A stretch of DNA of 64,000 bases, taken from Heliocidaris tuberculata (lineage: Eukaryota > Echinodermata > Echinoidea > Camarodonta > Echinometridae). Below are positions 46,149 through 58,855 of this stretch, piece by piece (position 1 is the first letter of the stretch; every line of letters starts with the position of its first letter). The notes beneath the pieces were generated by a model. The model had not been told where the DNA came from, made no database searches, and was given only the letters and a program-made list of their open reading frames with translations. The position numbers and the translations under genes were made by a program. The stretch spans positions 58,528,087 through 58,592,086 of the forward strand of contig CM046832.1 in assembly GCA_025618425.1 (NCBI GenBank), in the 5' to 3' direction.

Positions 46149-48545
46149 ATGAACATGATCAAAATGGCATTCGACAAGAAATTAGTCATGTTAGTCAGTA
46201 CTTTTGTGATAGTGATATGCGACTTTATGCTGCACACCAGTGCTCAGAGTTTTACAATACAGCCAGAAGCTTTTATCGAACTTATACCAGGAGAAAATAG
46301 CTTGGCAGATTTAGAATGCACTTACACCACACCAAATACGGATCATGTCATTGGATGGGTTGTTAACGATGTGAGGATATCAGATGGAAATACCAAGAAC
46401 AATGATGCCATTACTTCAGTTTTAGGAAGTGAGGCAAATAGTAAATTGCAACTATCGTTGTCCGGAAATACATATGCTCTAGATTTCTTCTCTGTAACTC
46501 CAGTTGTGGCAGGTGATTACAGATGTCAATTGTGTACCAGTGATGGGGGTAACCCGCCTGGGTGTGGTGCTGTGCTTATAGATTCTGATATTGCACAAGT
46601 GCGGGTGCAGTACGAGCCAAGTGAAGAACCGACCTGTCTTCCATCTGCTAGCACGACCGTGAACGTGGAATTGGGAGATGCTGTGATGCTGTCTTGTGCT
46701 TCTGAACCTGGTCTTCCAGTGGTGCAGTTGGAGTGGCTGCGCAACTCGGCCATAATATCTGATCAGCCTGAGCCAGTGGAAATGAATGGGATTTTGTACA
46801 ACAACTTTAGTTTCACCCCAGTTGCCACAGATACGGGTGTTCAGCTAACATGCCGCATGCAGAGTGCATCAAGACTTTTGAGCTGCGAATCCCCCACTCT
46901 CAATATTGTGTCAAAACCAAATGTTTTAGTTTATCCACCAGAGCCAAACCAAGTCCCAGAGGGATCTGAAGCAGTATACACATGTGAGGCTACAAGTGAA
47001 ACCAATACACCTATTGAAGGATATGCATGGGTAGTTGAGGATATACCGTCCTCGAGGTACACAGCAATTGGTAATACACTTACTATCATAGCAGTAGCTG
47101 TTAGTGATCATGGAAAGACTATTCAGTGTGAGGCAACCGATCAAGAGAATATGCAAGGAGTTGGAACAAATATAATCCTGGTGGATGGAGAGGTGATTCC
47201 ATCCAATGTCCCGACCTTACCAACCCGAATTATCACCACCAGCATCCCAGGGCCAGGAACCACTGAAGCTCCAGGAGGCATCTCTTTAACAGCAATTATT
47301 GTCATTTCTGTGGTAGCAGTAATACTTCTCTGCATCTTCTTAGGAGGTGTTTGGTTCTTCTGCAAGAACAAGAAAAAGCAGAAGCAGCAGAAGCACATCC
47401 CTCCAACTGTTGTGAAAAACAACCTGAGTCCGACCTCCGCATCCCCTTTCAATTCAGAGAAGGCCTTTACTCATCCAAATGTTGATCCAAGAAACCCAGA
47501 CCCTGATGTTATTCCAAAAGGGATGAACGAGAGGCCAGTCGATGTTAAAGCGCAATGGCGGGATTCAGGGCCAGCTCATGAGTACAGCCCAACCATAAAG
47601 AGTGTGAACATGCCGTTTCAATCTCAAGGAAGCAGGACTGCTCTTGATCATGATCCATACAATTACAACCCAACTTACGATGATAAAGTGGATCCAGCTG
47701 ACCTCGATTTAAAACCGCCCCTGGATGATCGAGATTACAGTGATTCTATTTATCGTGATGGTGATAATATGTACCCTGATGAGAAGTACGGTAAAGGATA
47801 TGAGGCTCGCCAGTATGGGGACGGACACCAGGATCCCTATGCCCAGGATTATGGTGATCCGTACAGTGGTGACCATGGTGATTATGGAAGAGTTTATGAT
47901 GATGACTACCAGTCGCAGCCAGTTCCGTATGGTAGTGGATATGATGCTTATCCTGATCGTATGCCAGATGGTTCTGAAGGTTATGATCCTGCCCCAGAGG
48001 AGTATAATGCTCCACCCAATGATGAATATAATGCCCCTGCAGATTATGGTCATGTCTCTGATTATGGTGTGCCAGCAGAATACAGTCACAATCCAGTGGA
48101 TGATTATGGATATGACGGCCAAGCTGATGGGTATGATAACAAGACATCGGATTACGATTATCAGCCTTCGGGGTCCGACTACCCCCCTCCAGCCAGTGAT
48201 TACGATCAGCAGTCCTACCATGCTGCTCCATATGATGAGCAGTACAACCAGTCCGATTACGACTCACATTATCCAGATCGCATTCCAGATGGTGGCGCAC
48301 CTGAGAATGATGGCTATGACTATGGCTACCAGCCCGAGAACGAACCTTACAACGATGGTGGATATGGCAACTATGGTTCTCATTATGATGATGGGGCCAA
48401 CTACTCTGCCCATCCTGCTGAACATGACTCTTATGCTCCATCTTATCAGGAACCATATCAGTCTCCAGGACAGTCCCACCACAGTGAACCTTACCTTCAA
48501 CTTGAAGATGAAGTATCTGCAACATCAAATCCAAGTTATGTATAA
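46149..48545 (+). CDS. Single-exon Ig-domain transmembrane protein with Tyr-rich tail
   Basis: 798 residues in one uninterrupted frame. A hydrophobic signal peptide ends near residue 32 (HTSAQS). Three Ig-like domains follow: about 36-147 (Cys in LECTYTT and YRCQLC), 155-253 (LSCASE, LTCRM) and 256-343 (YTCEATS, IQCEATD). Then come a Thr/Pro stalk, a membrane span at about 378-405, and a basic stop-transfer KNKKKQKQQK. The ~380-residue cytoplasmic tail is packed with Tyr, Asp, Gly and Pro (for example DYGYDGQADGYD). It ends TSNPSYV, a class I PDZ-binding pattern. The layout is that of a cell-adhesion or recognition receptor, with the tail a candidate for tyrosine phosphorylation or multivalent assembly. 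I do not recognise an orthologue. Frames over the tail on the other strand and in +1 are shadows of its repetitive codons. Confidence 0.9.
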   Translation: MNMIKMAFDKKLVMLVSTFVIVICDFMLHTSAQSFTIQPEAFIELIPGENSLADLECTYTTPNTDHVIGWVVNDVRISDGNTKNNDAITSVLGSEANSKLQLSLSGNTYALDFFSVTPVVAGDYRCQLCTSDGGNPPGCGAVLIDSDIAQVRVQYEPSEEPTCLPSASTTVNVELGDAVMLSCASEPGLPVVQLEWLRNSAIISDQPEPVEMNGILYNNFSFTPVATDTGVQLTCRMQSASRLLSCESPTLNIVSKPNVLVYPPEPNQVPEGSEAVYTCEATSETNTPIEGYAWVVEDIPSSRYTAIGNTLTIIAVAVSDHGKTIQCEATDQENMQGVGTNIILVDGEVIPSNVPTLPTRIITTSIPGPGTTEAPGGISLTAIIVISVVAVILLCIFLGGVWFFCKNKKKQKQQKHIPPTVVKNNLSPTSASPFNSEKAFTHPNVDPRNPDPDVIPKGMNERPVDVKAQWRDSGPAHEYSPTIKSVNMPFQSQGSRTALDHDPYNYNPTYDDKVDPADLDLKPPLDDRDYSDSIYRDGDNMYPDEKYGKGYEARQYGDGHQDPYAQDYGDPYSGDHGDYGRVYDDDYQSQPVPYGSGYDAYPDRMPDGSEGYDPAPEEYNAPPNDEYNAPADYGHVSDYGVPAEYSHNPVDDYGYDGQADGYDNKTSDYDYQPSGSDYPPPASDYDQQSYHAAPYDEQYNQSDYDSHYPDRIPDGGAPENDGYDYGYQPENEPYNDGGYGNYGSHYDDGANYSAHPAEHDSYAPSYQEPYQSPGQSHHSEPYLQLEDEVSATSNPSYV

Positions 48546-51500
48546 AAGAAGGGTGATTTTGTTTTAATGATACAGTTAGTATCCTATGGCTTCGGTTTTG
48601 AAGGTTCTTCAATCATTTCACAATAGATAGAAGTCAGCTTGCCTTCAAAATAAGTAGGCCTACATAATTTGTGTATCCCTTAATAATAGAAAACAATGAA
48701 TGTTCTCTATTTGGATTGACATTGTTTGATCAATTTTAATCAATTTAGGATTCATGGAGTACTATTCAAGCTGCTGTGCCTGCACAGCTTGATTCTTTGA
48801 GATTCAAAATTTGAAATTGTTTGCAATCAACTCATTTAAGAAGAGATATTGATTTCTTTTTATACCTCAATAGATGAGTTTGTGCAGTGTTGAGAGATGT
48901 AGAGTGTAGTATTTAGACACAGTTGTTGTGGTCAGCCATTAGCTTGAAAATTTGAAGCCATAATCTGTGCATCCATAATATTGTACTCAATACGCCTGGG
49001 TCAGTAGTTCAATTTAAAACATTTTTTAGTCATGTCACTTCTGTATAGTATAATGTCAAATTGATGCAATGTACCTGTCTTAAACTGAACTACATTGACT
49101 TCCAAATTCCTTTTTCATGAAAAAGGGTCAGTTGGCTGTCGAAAAATAGGTGATGAAAAGACAGATTTGTACATTTTGTATGGATTGCAACACCGCAATG
49201 TGATAACTCCACACTGACATTTCCAATTTTAAGAGGTGGTGAAAAACGATTACCAATAACTCCCAAGGGTCGAAGTGATCCACCATCTGTTTTCGCCTTT
49301 TTAAAGCAAATTCTCAAATGTTTTAACATCCCTGTTTTGTAATAATGCAAGGTACACATACACTAGAAGGTTTAGTGTTGAGCTAGTTTTAATGAGTTAG
49401 TAACTCTTGCACTCTCCAGAAAATTGAAAAATTCCCCCCACTGCCTTAACAAATACGTGTATACATAATTATACAGATGTACAGAGTAAAACAAATCTAT
49501 TTCTATTTCTGGTTTTGACAACCCAGCTGAATCAACAAAGTATTCATTCCAGTGATATATTGTCCTTCCATGTCCTAAATTTTACAAAGGTACACTAGTG
49601 TAGATTATGTGAAGCCTGGCTTGAACAGTTCATGAGTAGGTACATCCACATTAAGGAGCATGAAGCAAGTTTTCATTCATTTGAGCTCAGTATGGGCAGT
49701 GCTAATTGCTTTGTTTTCCTGGAGACTTATTTTGATACAGTATGCACTATGGACAATTAGATAGCTTTTATTTTCTGCAAAGTTAGACTAATTGGTGCTG
49801 TAATAACTTTGTATGAGAAAATTCCTTTTCAATGTTGTATGTATTCATCATGTTATAATTGTTATCAAGAAAGCTGAAATTCTTTATTTTCACCTCCCAT
49901 ATCATGCATTAATGCAGAGAGCTAACTTTACAAGTTTGAACTTTCCACATTCTCTTAAGGAAGCTTAGCGAAACGTCGTGGTGCATAAGAACGCGGGAAA
50001 GACGCATAGAGGAAAACTGCAAGTTTTGTATGTGCTTATAAAATTAGAATCAGACATATCTGAATAAAAATTTTCATATTATTTTCCTTAAAATTGTTCA
50101 AATATTTGAATACTAATTCTACATTGTAATATTTTGAGTCTGCCTTCATGGAATAAATTTATGATTTTGAGCAAATTTGTCATATGCGTTTTTCCCGCGT
50201 TCTTACGCACCACGACATTTCGCTAAGCTACCTAATGTGATTTTGTGATCGGCCCCATATTTCACTCTCGGGTCTCTACTAATTGACAAAGCATGCACAA
50301 TATACACCATTGTGAATGTTTCTAATTATGTTCATGGATGCCTGCTTTTCTGACTGTTAAGGACAAGTTGTTTTGAATTTTTTCAAGATAGTTCATGCGA
50401 TCAGTGGAATTCTATTGTGTCGAGCAGGCTTTTTCCCCATTTAAAAACTCTCTTTCAGAGTGAAAAGTTGTTTGTGACAATGCCATTTATCACTCCAATT
50501 CATTTAAGGATGGGGCATGTATTCAACTGCTTCAATTATCACTTGCGCGAACCTTTTAACTGTTACGCCCCAAAGGTTTTGCAAGTAATGTCTGTAAAAT
50601 CAAGATTTATTTTGTCCTGTCACAGAAGCAAGTGTGCAGGAAAGAGTTGAACTTTTGACAGTTCATTTACATGTATATCCTTGCAGACTTGCAGGTCACC
50701 AGAAGGTCAGAAAATTATTTTGATAATATTTCAGGTATTATGAATGGTGAAAAATAGGAATGAAGACATACATGTAAGATCAACCAACTGGATGATACAT
50801 ATATTGTAAAAGTTGATGTAGTGTAGGCCTAAAACCAGATACATGAATTTTATGGTATTCACACATTTGTCTCATGCAATTTACATGTAGGCCTTTGAAC
50901 TTCTTCTGTTACTGTTCTTATTTTGATAATATTTATTATATTTTATGCCCTAAGATTAACTCTAATATTGAATGATTGGAAAGGACCCAACAAGTGTAAC
51001 AGAACAGGAAGTCTTGCATTAATAATGGCAAGGAAACAAAACCAACAAACACGTTTCCTCAAAATATCATCCATTAAAACTTAAGACTGTATCATTAAGC
51101 AAATTATTAGCCTTAGGTACATGCATCTGTATGAATGTTCATAAAGTTCATGAAGATCTGGATTATGTTTAATCGTAAAAGAAGACCTTATCTTTCATGG
51201 GAAAGAGTGAGTCTCAACCAGGAACAAATTTCAAATGCCACATCACCCTCTAGGTTGGTCTTTTCATTCCCCCCCCCCCTTACCAGTGCACACACAATCT
51301 GTTTGTTCAAAATCCTTTATATTGCCTTTTCGTCATCATGGCTGCTTTATCAGGTTGTTTCAGGACTTGTACAGTAAGAAAAACCCAAGCTGTGTTCTCA
51401 TTATTTGCATTAATGATAAGTGCAGTTGTACTTTGCACCCTGCTAAGATGCACGATAACAAAATGGAAGTTTGACTAAATTCAAAGTCTCAAACACAGAT

Positions 51501-53710
51501 TCTATGAAGTGAATGCGTGCACCAAATGAGACCACTCTATGATAACTCCTTGATGCTACATATGGCAAATTATGCAAGTGCATGCACTGTCTACAAGCAT
51601 TTTTTTCTCTGGACTGATTAAACATAATTTTTTTTAATGAAACTGTCTTCCTGAAGCATCGTAAACTACATGTACATGTATGTGCAAACCACAAAAACCA
51701 AAAGCATTCTTTCTATAGTAGATGTAGACATGGTTTAAATTTAAATTTTAAAATTAAAACTGTACAAAACCTTAGTCATCCTGTTTGTAGTCTAGTAAAA
51801 GAAGTAATGTTAATTTTGAATTGACAGAGACTATGAGAGACAACTCCACATGTGTATAATTTAAGGAGGTGTCCTGTATGATTGTATGTAGATATGTATT
51901 CAAAATTGGTTTTACATGTATAAGGTTTATGGAATGCCCTTCCATGTATTTGGAAACAAATTGACTGCGAAGAAGATGCTATATTTTTATTGAATGTGCA
52001 AAGGAATATGGTAAAAAATAGAATGTCAGTGTTAATGTGTTTGCTGTCCACATTCTAATGTTTAATTTCAATTCAGTTTTAGATTGTGTACCATACTCCC
52101 CTGATTGATTGTGTAAAAATGACCGCTTTGTGCTCATGAAGAAAATGTACGACTATACATGCATTATTAAGATGGGGATTGACCGTCCATTGGTTTTTCA
52201 TTGGCTTGTAAGTGGGAGGGGGTGCAACCCCCAATTCCAGAAGCCTTCAGTTTCAGAAAGCCATGTTTATCATTTTTTGCATGCATTGTATCTGTCAGTG
52301 AAATGATATATATGAATGTAAAACAACAAATGACAGGTAAATATTTTATGAAGCAAACTGACTCTTGAAATTCTCCCTCCATCTGCCGTTTGGTGACTCA
52401 TACACTACATGTATTTTCAAAAACACCAAAACATAAAATGCATTCCACTTCTTTTTGATGGATGGTTTTAGCTATTCCAAGTTGAGCTTCCCTCAGAATG
52501 GTTTTATAACATATCATGTACATTCATCAAAACTGTCCCTAATAAGAACGGCAAAGGAAGCCTCCTTTTCGTTTCTGATTTGTTTTTGTACTGTATAAAG
52601 CTCAGTATCACGCAATTGTTTTTGTTTAAAGGAATGTCATGTTTATAGATATTGGGGAACAATCCTATTCTTACTCTGTAGTTGATGTATATAATTATTT
52701 GAAATGCATCCATTCCTGCTTTATCTCTGTCCAGTCGATAAGTATTCAGAACCAACTTAATCAAAGAACCAAAAGTATTCCATAGTATTTTATTACTACT
52801 TTGTACTTTGATGAGAATGTGTAATCAAGCAAACTGTATTCAAAATTGTCAGCAGATCTTTGCAAATGATTTTTTACTTGACTTGTGCTTGTACATTGTA
52901 TCTCCCTAATGTTTCCAATTTGGAAGCATTTTTTTTTTCTCTCTCTCTCATAAATAACCTGACCTGATTTTGTTAATCATTTGAGAAGGTTGCTTGGTTA
53001 CCATTTGTACCAAATCAGAATGGTTTAATGTTTGCTCTTGTCTGGTTTACAAATGTGTGGAAAATGGAATTATTTTATCTAATATTAAGTACTATACTGG
53101 CTGTACTATGAATTTTTCTAGCATGAAATTCTCGTATTGAAAAGTGTTGACTGTTTTTTGTTTTTTGTTTGTTTTTATTTATATTTTAGTATTTGGAAAA
53201 ACAGACTTTAGCATTACTTTGTTGTGGGGAAATGAAACGCATTAATGAACTGATTTATTGATGATGAGTGTATGATACATGTACATGTATACGAATTTTT
53301 ATGTAAATATTGTAAAATTTTGATCACTTTTTTACTTATTGTCAGTAAAGCACATCATTATCGCATCCTGATTTAGAAGACATAAAGCTAAAAAGGTTTC
53401 ACAATCACAAGAACTCTATAACAATTTAATGTACATGTAATAGATAGTGCAGTTAATTCACATTTTCTTCAAGTGTTTATTGTTAGCGAGATTTACCTGA
53501 ACAAGTTTGAGAATTTGATTGAGATCATTATACCTAAGCATCCACCATTTTTTTCTTTTGTTGACCAAAAATTGTGCATTTCCACTTTGATTCAGGTTGC
53601 ATTTTTTGTTATATCTTGAAAATAGTACATGTGATTTGTAAATGAGAAGTTTATGTCAGAATGACTGTTGCATCTTGATTGTAAATAAAACGAATCACTT
53701 TTGGTGGTAA
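48546..53710 (+). other. Probable long 3' UTR of the Ig-domain gene
   Basis: No coding frame of substance follows the stop for about 5 kb. The sequence is fairly uniform, AT-rich and low in repeats apart from one MITE. AATAAA occurs at 50152-50157 (inside the MITE) and at 53684-53689. The latter lies close to where MITE density resumes, so it is a plausible distal polyadenylation signal. The extent is inferred. Confidence 0.4.
49962..50229. mobile_element. Hairpin MITE in the presumed 3' UTR
   Basis: About 45-bp arms begin AGCTTAGCGAAACGTCGTGG on the left and match the reverse complement of the right end with three mismatches. 268 bp, AT-rich middle. It contains AATAAA at 50152. No clear target duplication. 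Confidence 0.75.
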
Positions 53711-53834
53711 GCCTAAAAAAAATATGTGTGGTAGTGATATCTCATTTCTAGATTTTAGCCCAAACTGTTTATTCTTTTTATGATATATCTATATTTTTTT
53801 AATGTATGAGTATACATTATGTAATCCAAACCTA

Positions 53835-54058
53835 CACTCTAAAAATTACTGTAGTAATTACAGTAAATTACTGGCAACCCAGCTGCACAGTAAAATACTG
53901 TATCATTTACAATTAAATACTGAATTTTTATAGTTACATACCGCTGTTTACCGTTAATTGTAGAATAAACAGTACAATACTGTTAAAAATGCAGTAATTT
54001 ACTCTACAGCGGGTTTCCAGTAATTTACTGGAAATTCCTACAGTAATTTTTTAGAGTG
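53835..54058. mobile_element. TA-target MITE, CACTCTAAAAATTACTG ends
   Basis: Left CACTCTAAAAATTACTGTAG and right complement CACTCTAAAAAATTACTGTA. TA borders both sides (53833-53834, 54059-54060). The interior repeats 'cagtaatttact' style motifs in both orientations. Tc1/mariner-type. Confidence 0.8.
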
Positions 54059-54114
54059 TATGCACATGCACTATATCTACATGTACATGTAAATATTGAA
54101 TTATGAGGAAATTA

Positions 54115-54291
54115 CAATGGAAACTCAGTATAAAGAGGTCTGATGTAACAATATTCCTGATATAACAAGGTAATATTCCTGGTCCCAGCTCTTTATATTC
54201 TATTGTTTTTTTAGCCTGATATAACCAGATTCCTGCTATAACAAAGTAATTTTGATGGACCCAAGGACTTTGTTATACTGAGTTTCCACTG
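54115..54291. mobile_element. TA-target MITE, third 'GTTATAAC' family copy
   Basis: Ends CAATGGAAACTCAGTATA and the complement of CAGTGGAAACTCAGTATA, with TA at 54113-54114 and 54292-54293. The interior has 'gatataacaaggtaat' motifs shared with 14614-14787. Confidence 0.75.
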
Positions 54292-54828
54292 TATAATGTT
54301 TGTAATTGAATGCATGAGATGAAAAAGTGGTCAACTCCATCATGAAGATTAAAAAAAAAAAAACGTGCCATTTGACAAAGATTTTACACACAAATCCCAT
54401 AGAAGAGTATTTATATGTGGCATACATATAAAGTTAAAATAATTAAATATTCATTTTTTTTATAACTAAAACTGTTATGACAGAGTTAATCATTCTTCCT
54501 CTCGGTGGTGCATCAGATAGAAGGTAGGAGTCTCCAAGATGCGATTTAATTGATGTTTCTTTCCTTTTATTTTGACAAATGCATGACATCATCGCGAACA
54601 GACTTTCAGAAGAAGATCCCATAAAAAATTACACTTGTACAAATATTTGATCTGGCTAGGAGTTTCTATAAATACACTGGGCGCGGTGGAACACTTTAAT
54701 TATCTCGAGAGCTGACCGATAAATAAATTACAGTCATCCACACATGCAGCATAACCCCAATGTAAAATCCAATGTCTTTGAGATTGCATACGAACTTGCA
54801 TGTGTGTCAAATCAAATTTCGGTATGAT

Positions 54829-55085
54829 TAAAGGGATAGTCCACCCTGCCTGTATTTAGTTGATTTGAATAAAAGAAAAAGGAGAGTAAAATTTTGAGCA
54901 AATTCCAAGAAGAAATAAGGCAGGGAAGTCGAATAATGTAAAGATTTTGTGTGAAATATAGGTCTGATTTCATTGCAGAATGACGGAGGATTGAGAAGTT
55001 ATATCGCATCCTAAATATGTATTAGAAATACTAGTACACTAGTTCTACTGATTTAAAAAAAAGAAGTTATATCGCATCCTCCTTC
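54829..55085. repeat. Partial 'GGGATAGTCCACC' element
   Basis: Begins 'aaagggatagtccaccctgc', then 'attttgagcaaattccaag'. The same order of blocks is seen in inverted form in the 42338-42702 relative. The right end is not found. Confidence 0.5.
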
Positions 55086-56054
55086 CCTGCTATCTCACCA
55101 CCACCTCATAATACATGTAGTACACAATTTTGATCTCTGCAATATTATTTCCCCACAATGCCTTTCCTGTTCCGTCAGATCAACTTCCATATTCATATAT
55201 ACCTTCACAATCATCCACATTCATCATACAGATGGAGATGATAACAAGAACAAAGTCTTTTTTTATTGAAATTTCACAAGGATTGAAAATGGAGACTTTG
55301 TTCAAAAACACAATCTCTCTATTGACACCATGTGTCTGCGTGCACACTTTATCGCTCACTGCAGTGTTTGAGTGCAACAAACAAGCGTCATATATTATTT
55401 GCTATGAACATAACTCTCGGCTATATTCGCTGCCCTCCTGGTTGGCCTGTAATAAGACCACAATAATTTAGGCATGTAGTCACATATAAATGGAAACCCG
55501 TTGGCTAGCTTCAGGGCCCAGATCTCATGTCGCGCCCACAATGAGGTCTGCTAATCTGCCTGCATATCAAGAAATTGAAGGGCGGCAGGGAAGGGGAGGG
55601 GGGGGGGGGTGAATATTTTGAAAATATCCCTTCTCTACTTTTAGCTGGATCCACCTAATCATGTTGATCGAAATTAAAGATAAAAATCAGCCCTCTCAGT
55701 ATCGGGTTTGTTTGTTTTTATTTCCGTATAAAAAATGACACAGATATTAAATACATATTTACAAAACAAAAATAATAGCGGTCATATGAAAATGGTATAG
55801 GTGATTTTGAAGTATGTAAAACTGGTAGTCCATATTCAGCTGCAATATTAGATTGCTGCTAGTCTTACATGAAGCCAGATTACATAAAACATATTACCTT
55901 ACATATTATTATAGCATGCAAGTCTGCTATATACCCTTTGAATACACAATATTTTCTAGTTAAAGGAGGAATGAGCCCACCCTAGCCCCATTATAAATTC
56001 TCGCTGAGACGAGGTTTTAACACTGAGATGACCTTATTTCATAATTAATTCATG
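55086..56054. other. Intergenic sequence
   Basis: No gene is recognised. A poly-G run is at about 55600-55609. Confidence 0.4.
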
Positions 56055-56062
56055 ATGCAACA

Positions 56063-56246
56063 CAGGGGCGGATCCAGGATTTCGTATAAGGGGGGGGGGG
56101 GCACACGAATGCAGGATTGTCAACTTTGGGAAACTGCTTGGAGGGAGACCCATATTTTTTTGGTCTCTCGCCAGCCCTCCAAAAGTCGCTCAGTTGGGGG
56201 GGGGGGGGGGTTATGGGGTCCAGTTCCCCTCAATAATTCTCTGACA

Positions 56247-56278
<32 letters not shown>

Positions 56279-56404
56279 CGGTTTTCTGGTCGAAAAGGGG
56301 GGGGGGGGGGCACAATCGCAAATAGGGGGGGGGCACATTGTATTGTTTTCCCTCAAAAGGGGGGGGGGCACGGGCCGGGATTGCCCCCCCTGGATCCGCC
56401 ACTG
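56063..56404. mobile_element. hAT-type MITE, copy B (342 bp)
   Basis: Same termini as 9939-10336 and same orientation. Exact 8-bp target duplication atgcaaca at 56055-56062 and 56405-56412. It lacks one poly-G/'gcgagcaaaaa' module present in copy A and has a longer poly-A run. Confidence 0.92.
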
Positions 56405-56412
56405 ATGCAACA

Positions 56413-58339
56413 AGCAAGGTTGACCCACTGAGTTACCATGGTCAAATACTGACCACGGTTCAATTTCAATGTGATGATCTATCCTTCACTTCTTCTGACT
56501 GAAACCTTCCCGTTAATTGTCTTTGGCAATTCCCATGCTGACATAGCAATGTCTGTCTGTATTTGGAGATGACTGGCTTATAATCGTTTTTATTAAGTGA
56601 TCTTCTATTTTAGCCTATTCATGTACCTTTCTTATAAAAACTTCGCACAGAATATCTGGTCGTATTTCGCACAGAACATAATCGGTAAAAAGTCATTGAG
56701 AATGGAATCTAACCAAACTAAGACAAGTGTTATATAATTATAAGTTAACATTACAACCAACCATTGAAAATGATACCCGTTTTGCTCATTATTTTTATGG
56801 AGTATACGAGTATTACACCTAAACTAAAATTGTGTAGTCAACCCAGGTAAAACACCGCTCATATCGTAAGGATGCTTGCCTTCTGACATAATCATAAGTG
56901 GCCTCTTTTCTTCATTTTCATTTAACCTGATTTTCCTCTTTAATTTCCTCAAAACAATTAACCCAACATTCGCATTATTCTTTCTTACACAATATAAAAA
57001 ATGCAGTTGAATTGTTGGATTTAAAGAACGGCGATAGAGAAAAATCACAGGCATATATTTCTCGCAAATGTTGGCCTATATTGTGCATGTCGGTGGGCTT
57101 TTTCTCTTCAAAATCTCTCTCCCTCTTTTCTGTCCCCCCCCCCCCCCCCCTCTCTCTCTCTCTCTCTCTGCCAAAGAAGGGTGAAGTTCTCTGTTGATGA
57201 GACAACATTTCCCAATTTGAGTGACTTCAAAACAACGCTTACACAAAAATCAATGGCTTGGCAGAGAGAGCAGTATAGACGTTGTATTTCCCTGTATTTT
57301 ACGGGTACATGTCGTTGTCCCTGGCGGTATACAAAAGCCCATTGCAACTTGAAAGAAAAGTCACCATGAAACCCAGGGCTGCGGCCTCACTTTACAACAA
57401 TAGGTCCACTTTTTGAATACATGAGTCGAGCTATTGTTCATCTCAGGGTGTGATGCTAGAGTAACTTTGAATAAAAGGAGTTTTTCTTTCATTGTGGGGG
57501 GTTATTTTGACGGTTATCCTCATTTGGGGAAAAAGCGAAAATCGAATAATGCCAGCCTGAGAAGGGCAATGATTATACGCAACAAGGTATAGTTTTGCTA
57601 TATGCTGAGGAACATTTCACTGCATGCCTTCCTTGAGTTTAAATGCGCTTTGAATTGCACTAATGAAAATAAGTCAATAAAATTTAGAATACGTTCCAAG
57701 CTAATTGATGGAGATGTACTTTGGATAGAATTGGCCCCTCACTGAACACGTCCTACACGCATCATGTGTAGCCATTAAACATTTATTTTTTACAAGTCGT
57801 TTTCCTTCTTTATTTTACTGCAGTGTTATTGTCGTTGAATGCTTGACACAATCATCTTCAGACCCAAACCCAACCTCGCCAAACGAATTAGGCTATATGA
57901 CACTGAGCGGGATTGAAAATGGTTATATGATATTGCCCAAGTGCCATCATCATTTTGTGATTATTACATTTATCATTATAAACCTCATCAGTGATGTAGC
58001 ACGAGGGCACCTGTCATTGGTGGGGGTGGTCTAACTATATAATTCGGTAGATGTCATGTGAGGAGAAAAGGCGACTGAGACGAGGAGGAAAGATGAGGGG
58101 TCACATGGTCATACTTACTTTTTACGTTTCCTTTTCCATCTCTATTTCCTCCTCTCTCATGTCTCCCCCTCTCTTCTTCTCTTTCTACTTCTCTCCACCC
58201 CCCCCCCCTCTCTCTCTATCTATTTTCCTTTTATTTGGGGCATTCGATTCAGGAGTATCATGCACTGGCATATAAAAATGTTTTTCTTCTATACACAAAC
58301 CTGTACTATATAGGCCTATTTTGTTTATGAAAGAGCTCC
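56413..58339. other. Intergenic sequence with CT/poly-C tracts
   Basis: CT-rich and poly-C tracts lie at 57107-57170 and 58130-58225. No gene is recognised. Confidence 0.4.
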
Positions 58340-58855
58340 TTAAAGTATGAGAAAGAAGTACCTTTTTATTAACTGAATGAGTAATATAAGGCACCACAGT
58401 ATATGTTGTTTAACCCCCATCCCCATAAAATGGTTCCCAATGCCTTTATTTTGTAAGTATAGACATATACATTTCCAAATGAAAATCCAAACCATGAGAA
58501 AGAAGTATACGTTTTAAAACTGAATTAGTAATTAGGCACCACATTACTGCTGTTTTAGTACCCCCCCCCCATAAAATTGTTCCCAAGGCCTATATTTGTA
58601 AGTAGGTCTATACATTTTCAATGAAAATCAAAAGTATGAGAAAGAAGTACCTATTTTTGACTTAATAAGTAATTAGGCAACACATAAATGCCGTTTAACC
58701 CCCATAAAAATTGTTCTAGAGGCCTTTTTCTGTAAGTAGGCCTACAGATTAAATTTTCAACGATTTAAAACTGAATAAATAATTCGGCACCGTCCACATA
58801 AATGTATACCCCCCCCCAAAAAAAAAAAAAGAAAAAAAAAATGTTCCCAAGGCCG
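58340..58855. repeat. Four tandem units of ~144 bp
   Basis: 'atgagaaagaagta' begins at 58347, 58494 and 58636. Each unit continues with 'taattaggcaccaca', a short C run, 'ataaaattgttcccaaggcc' and 'gtaagtaggcctac'. The fourth unit is degenerate. Confidence 0.7.

Noticed and set aside
47709..48612. Long open frames in +2 and on the minus strand over the Ig-protein tail
   Set aside because: They overlap the well-supported reading frame, have low-complexity Met/Ile/His-rich composition created by repetitive GAT/TAT codons, and lack any domain feature.
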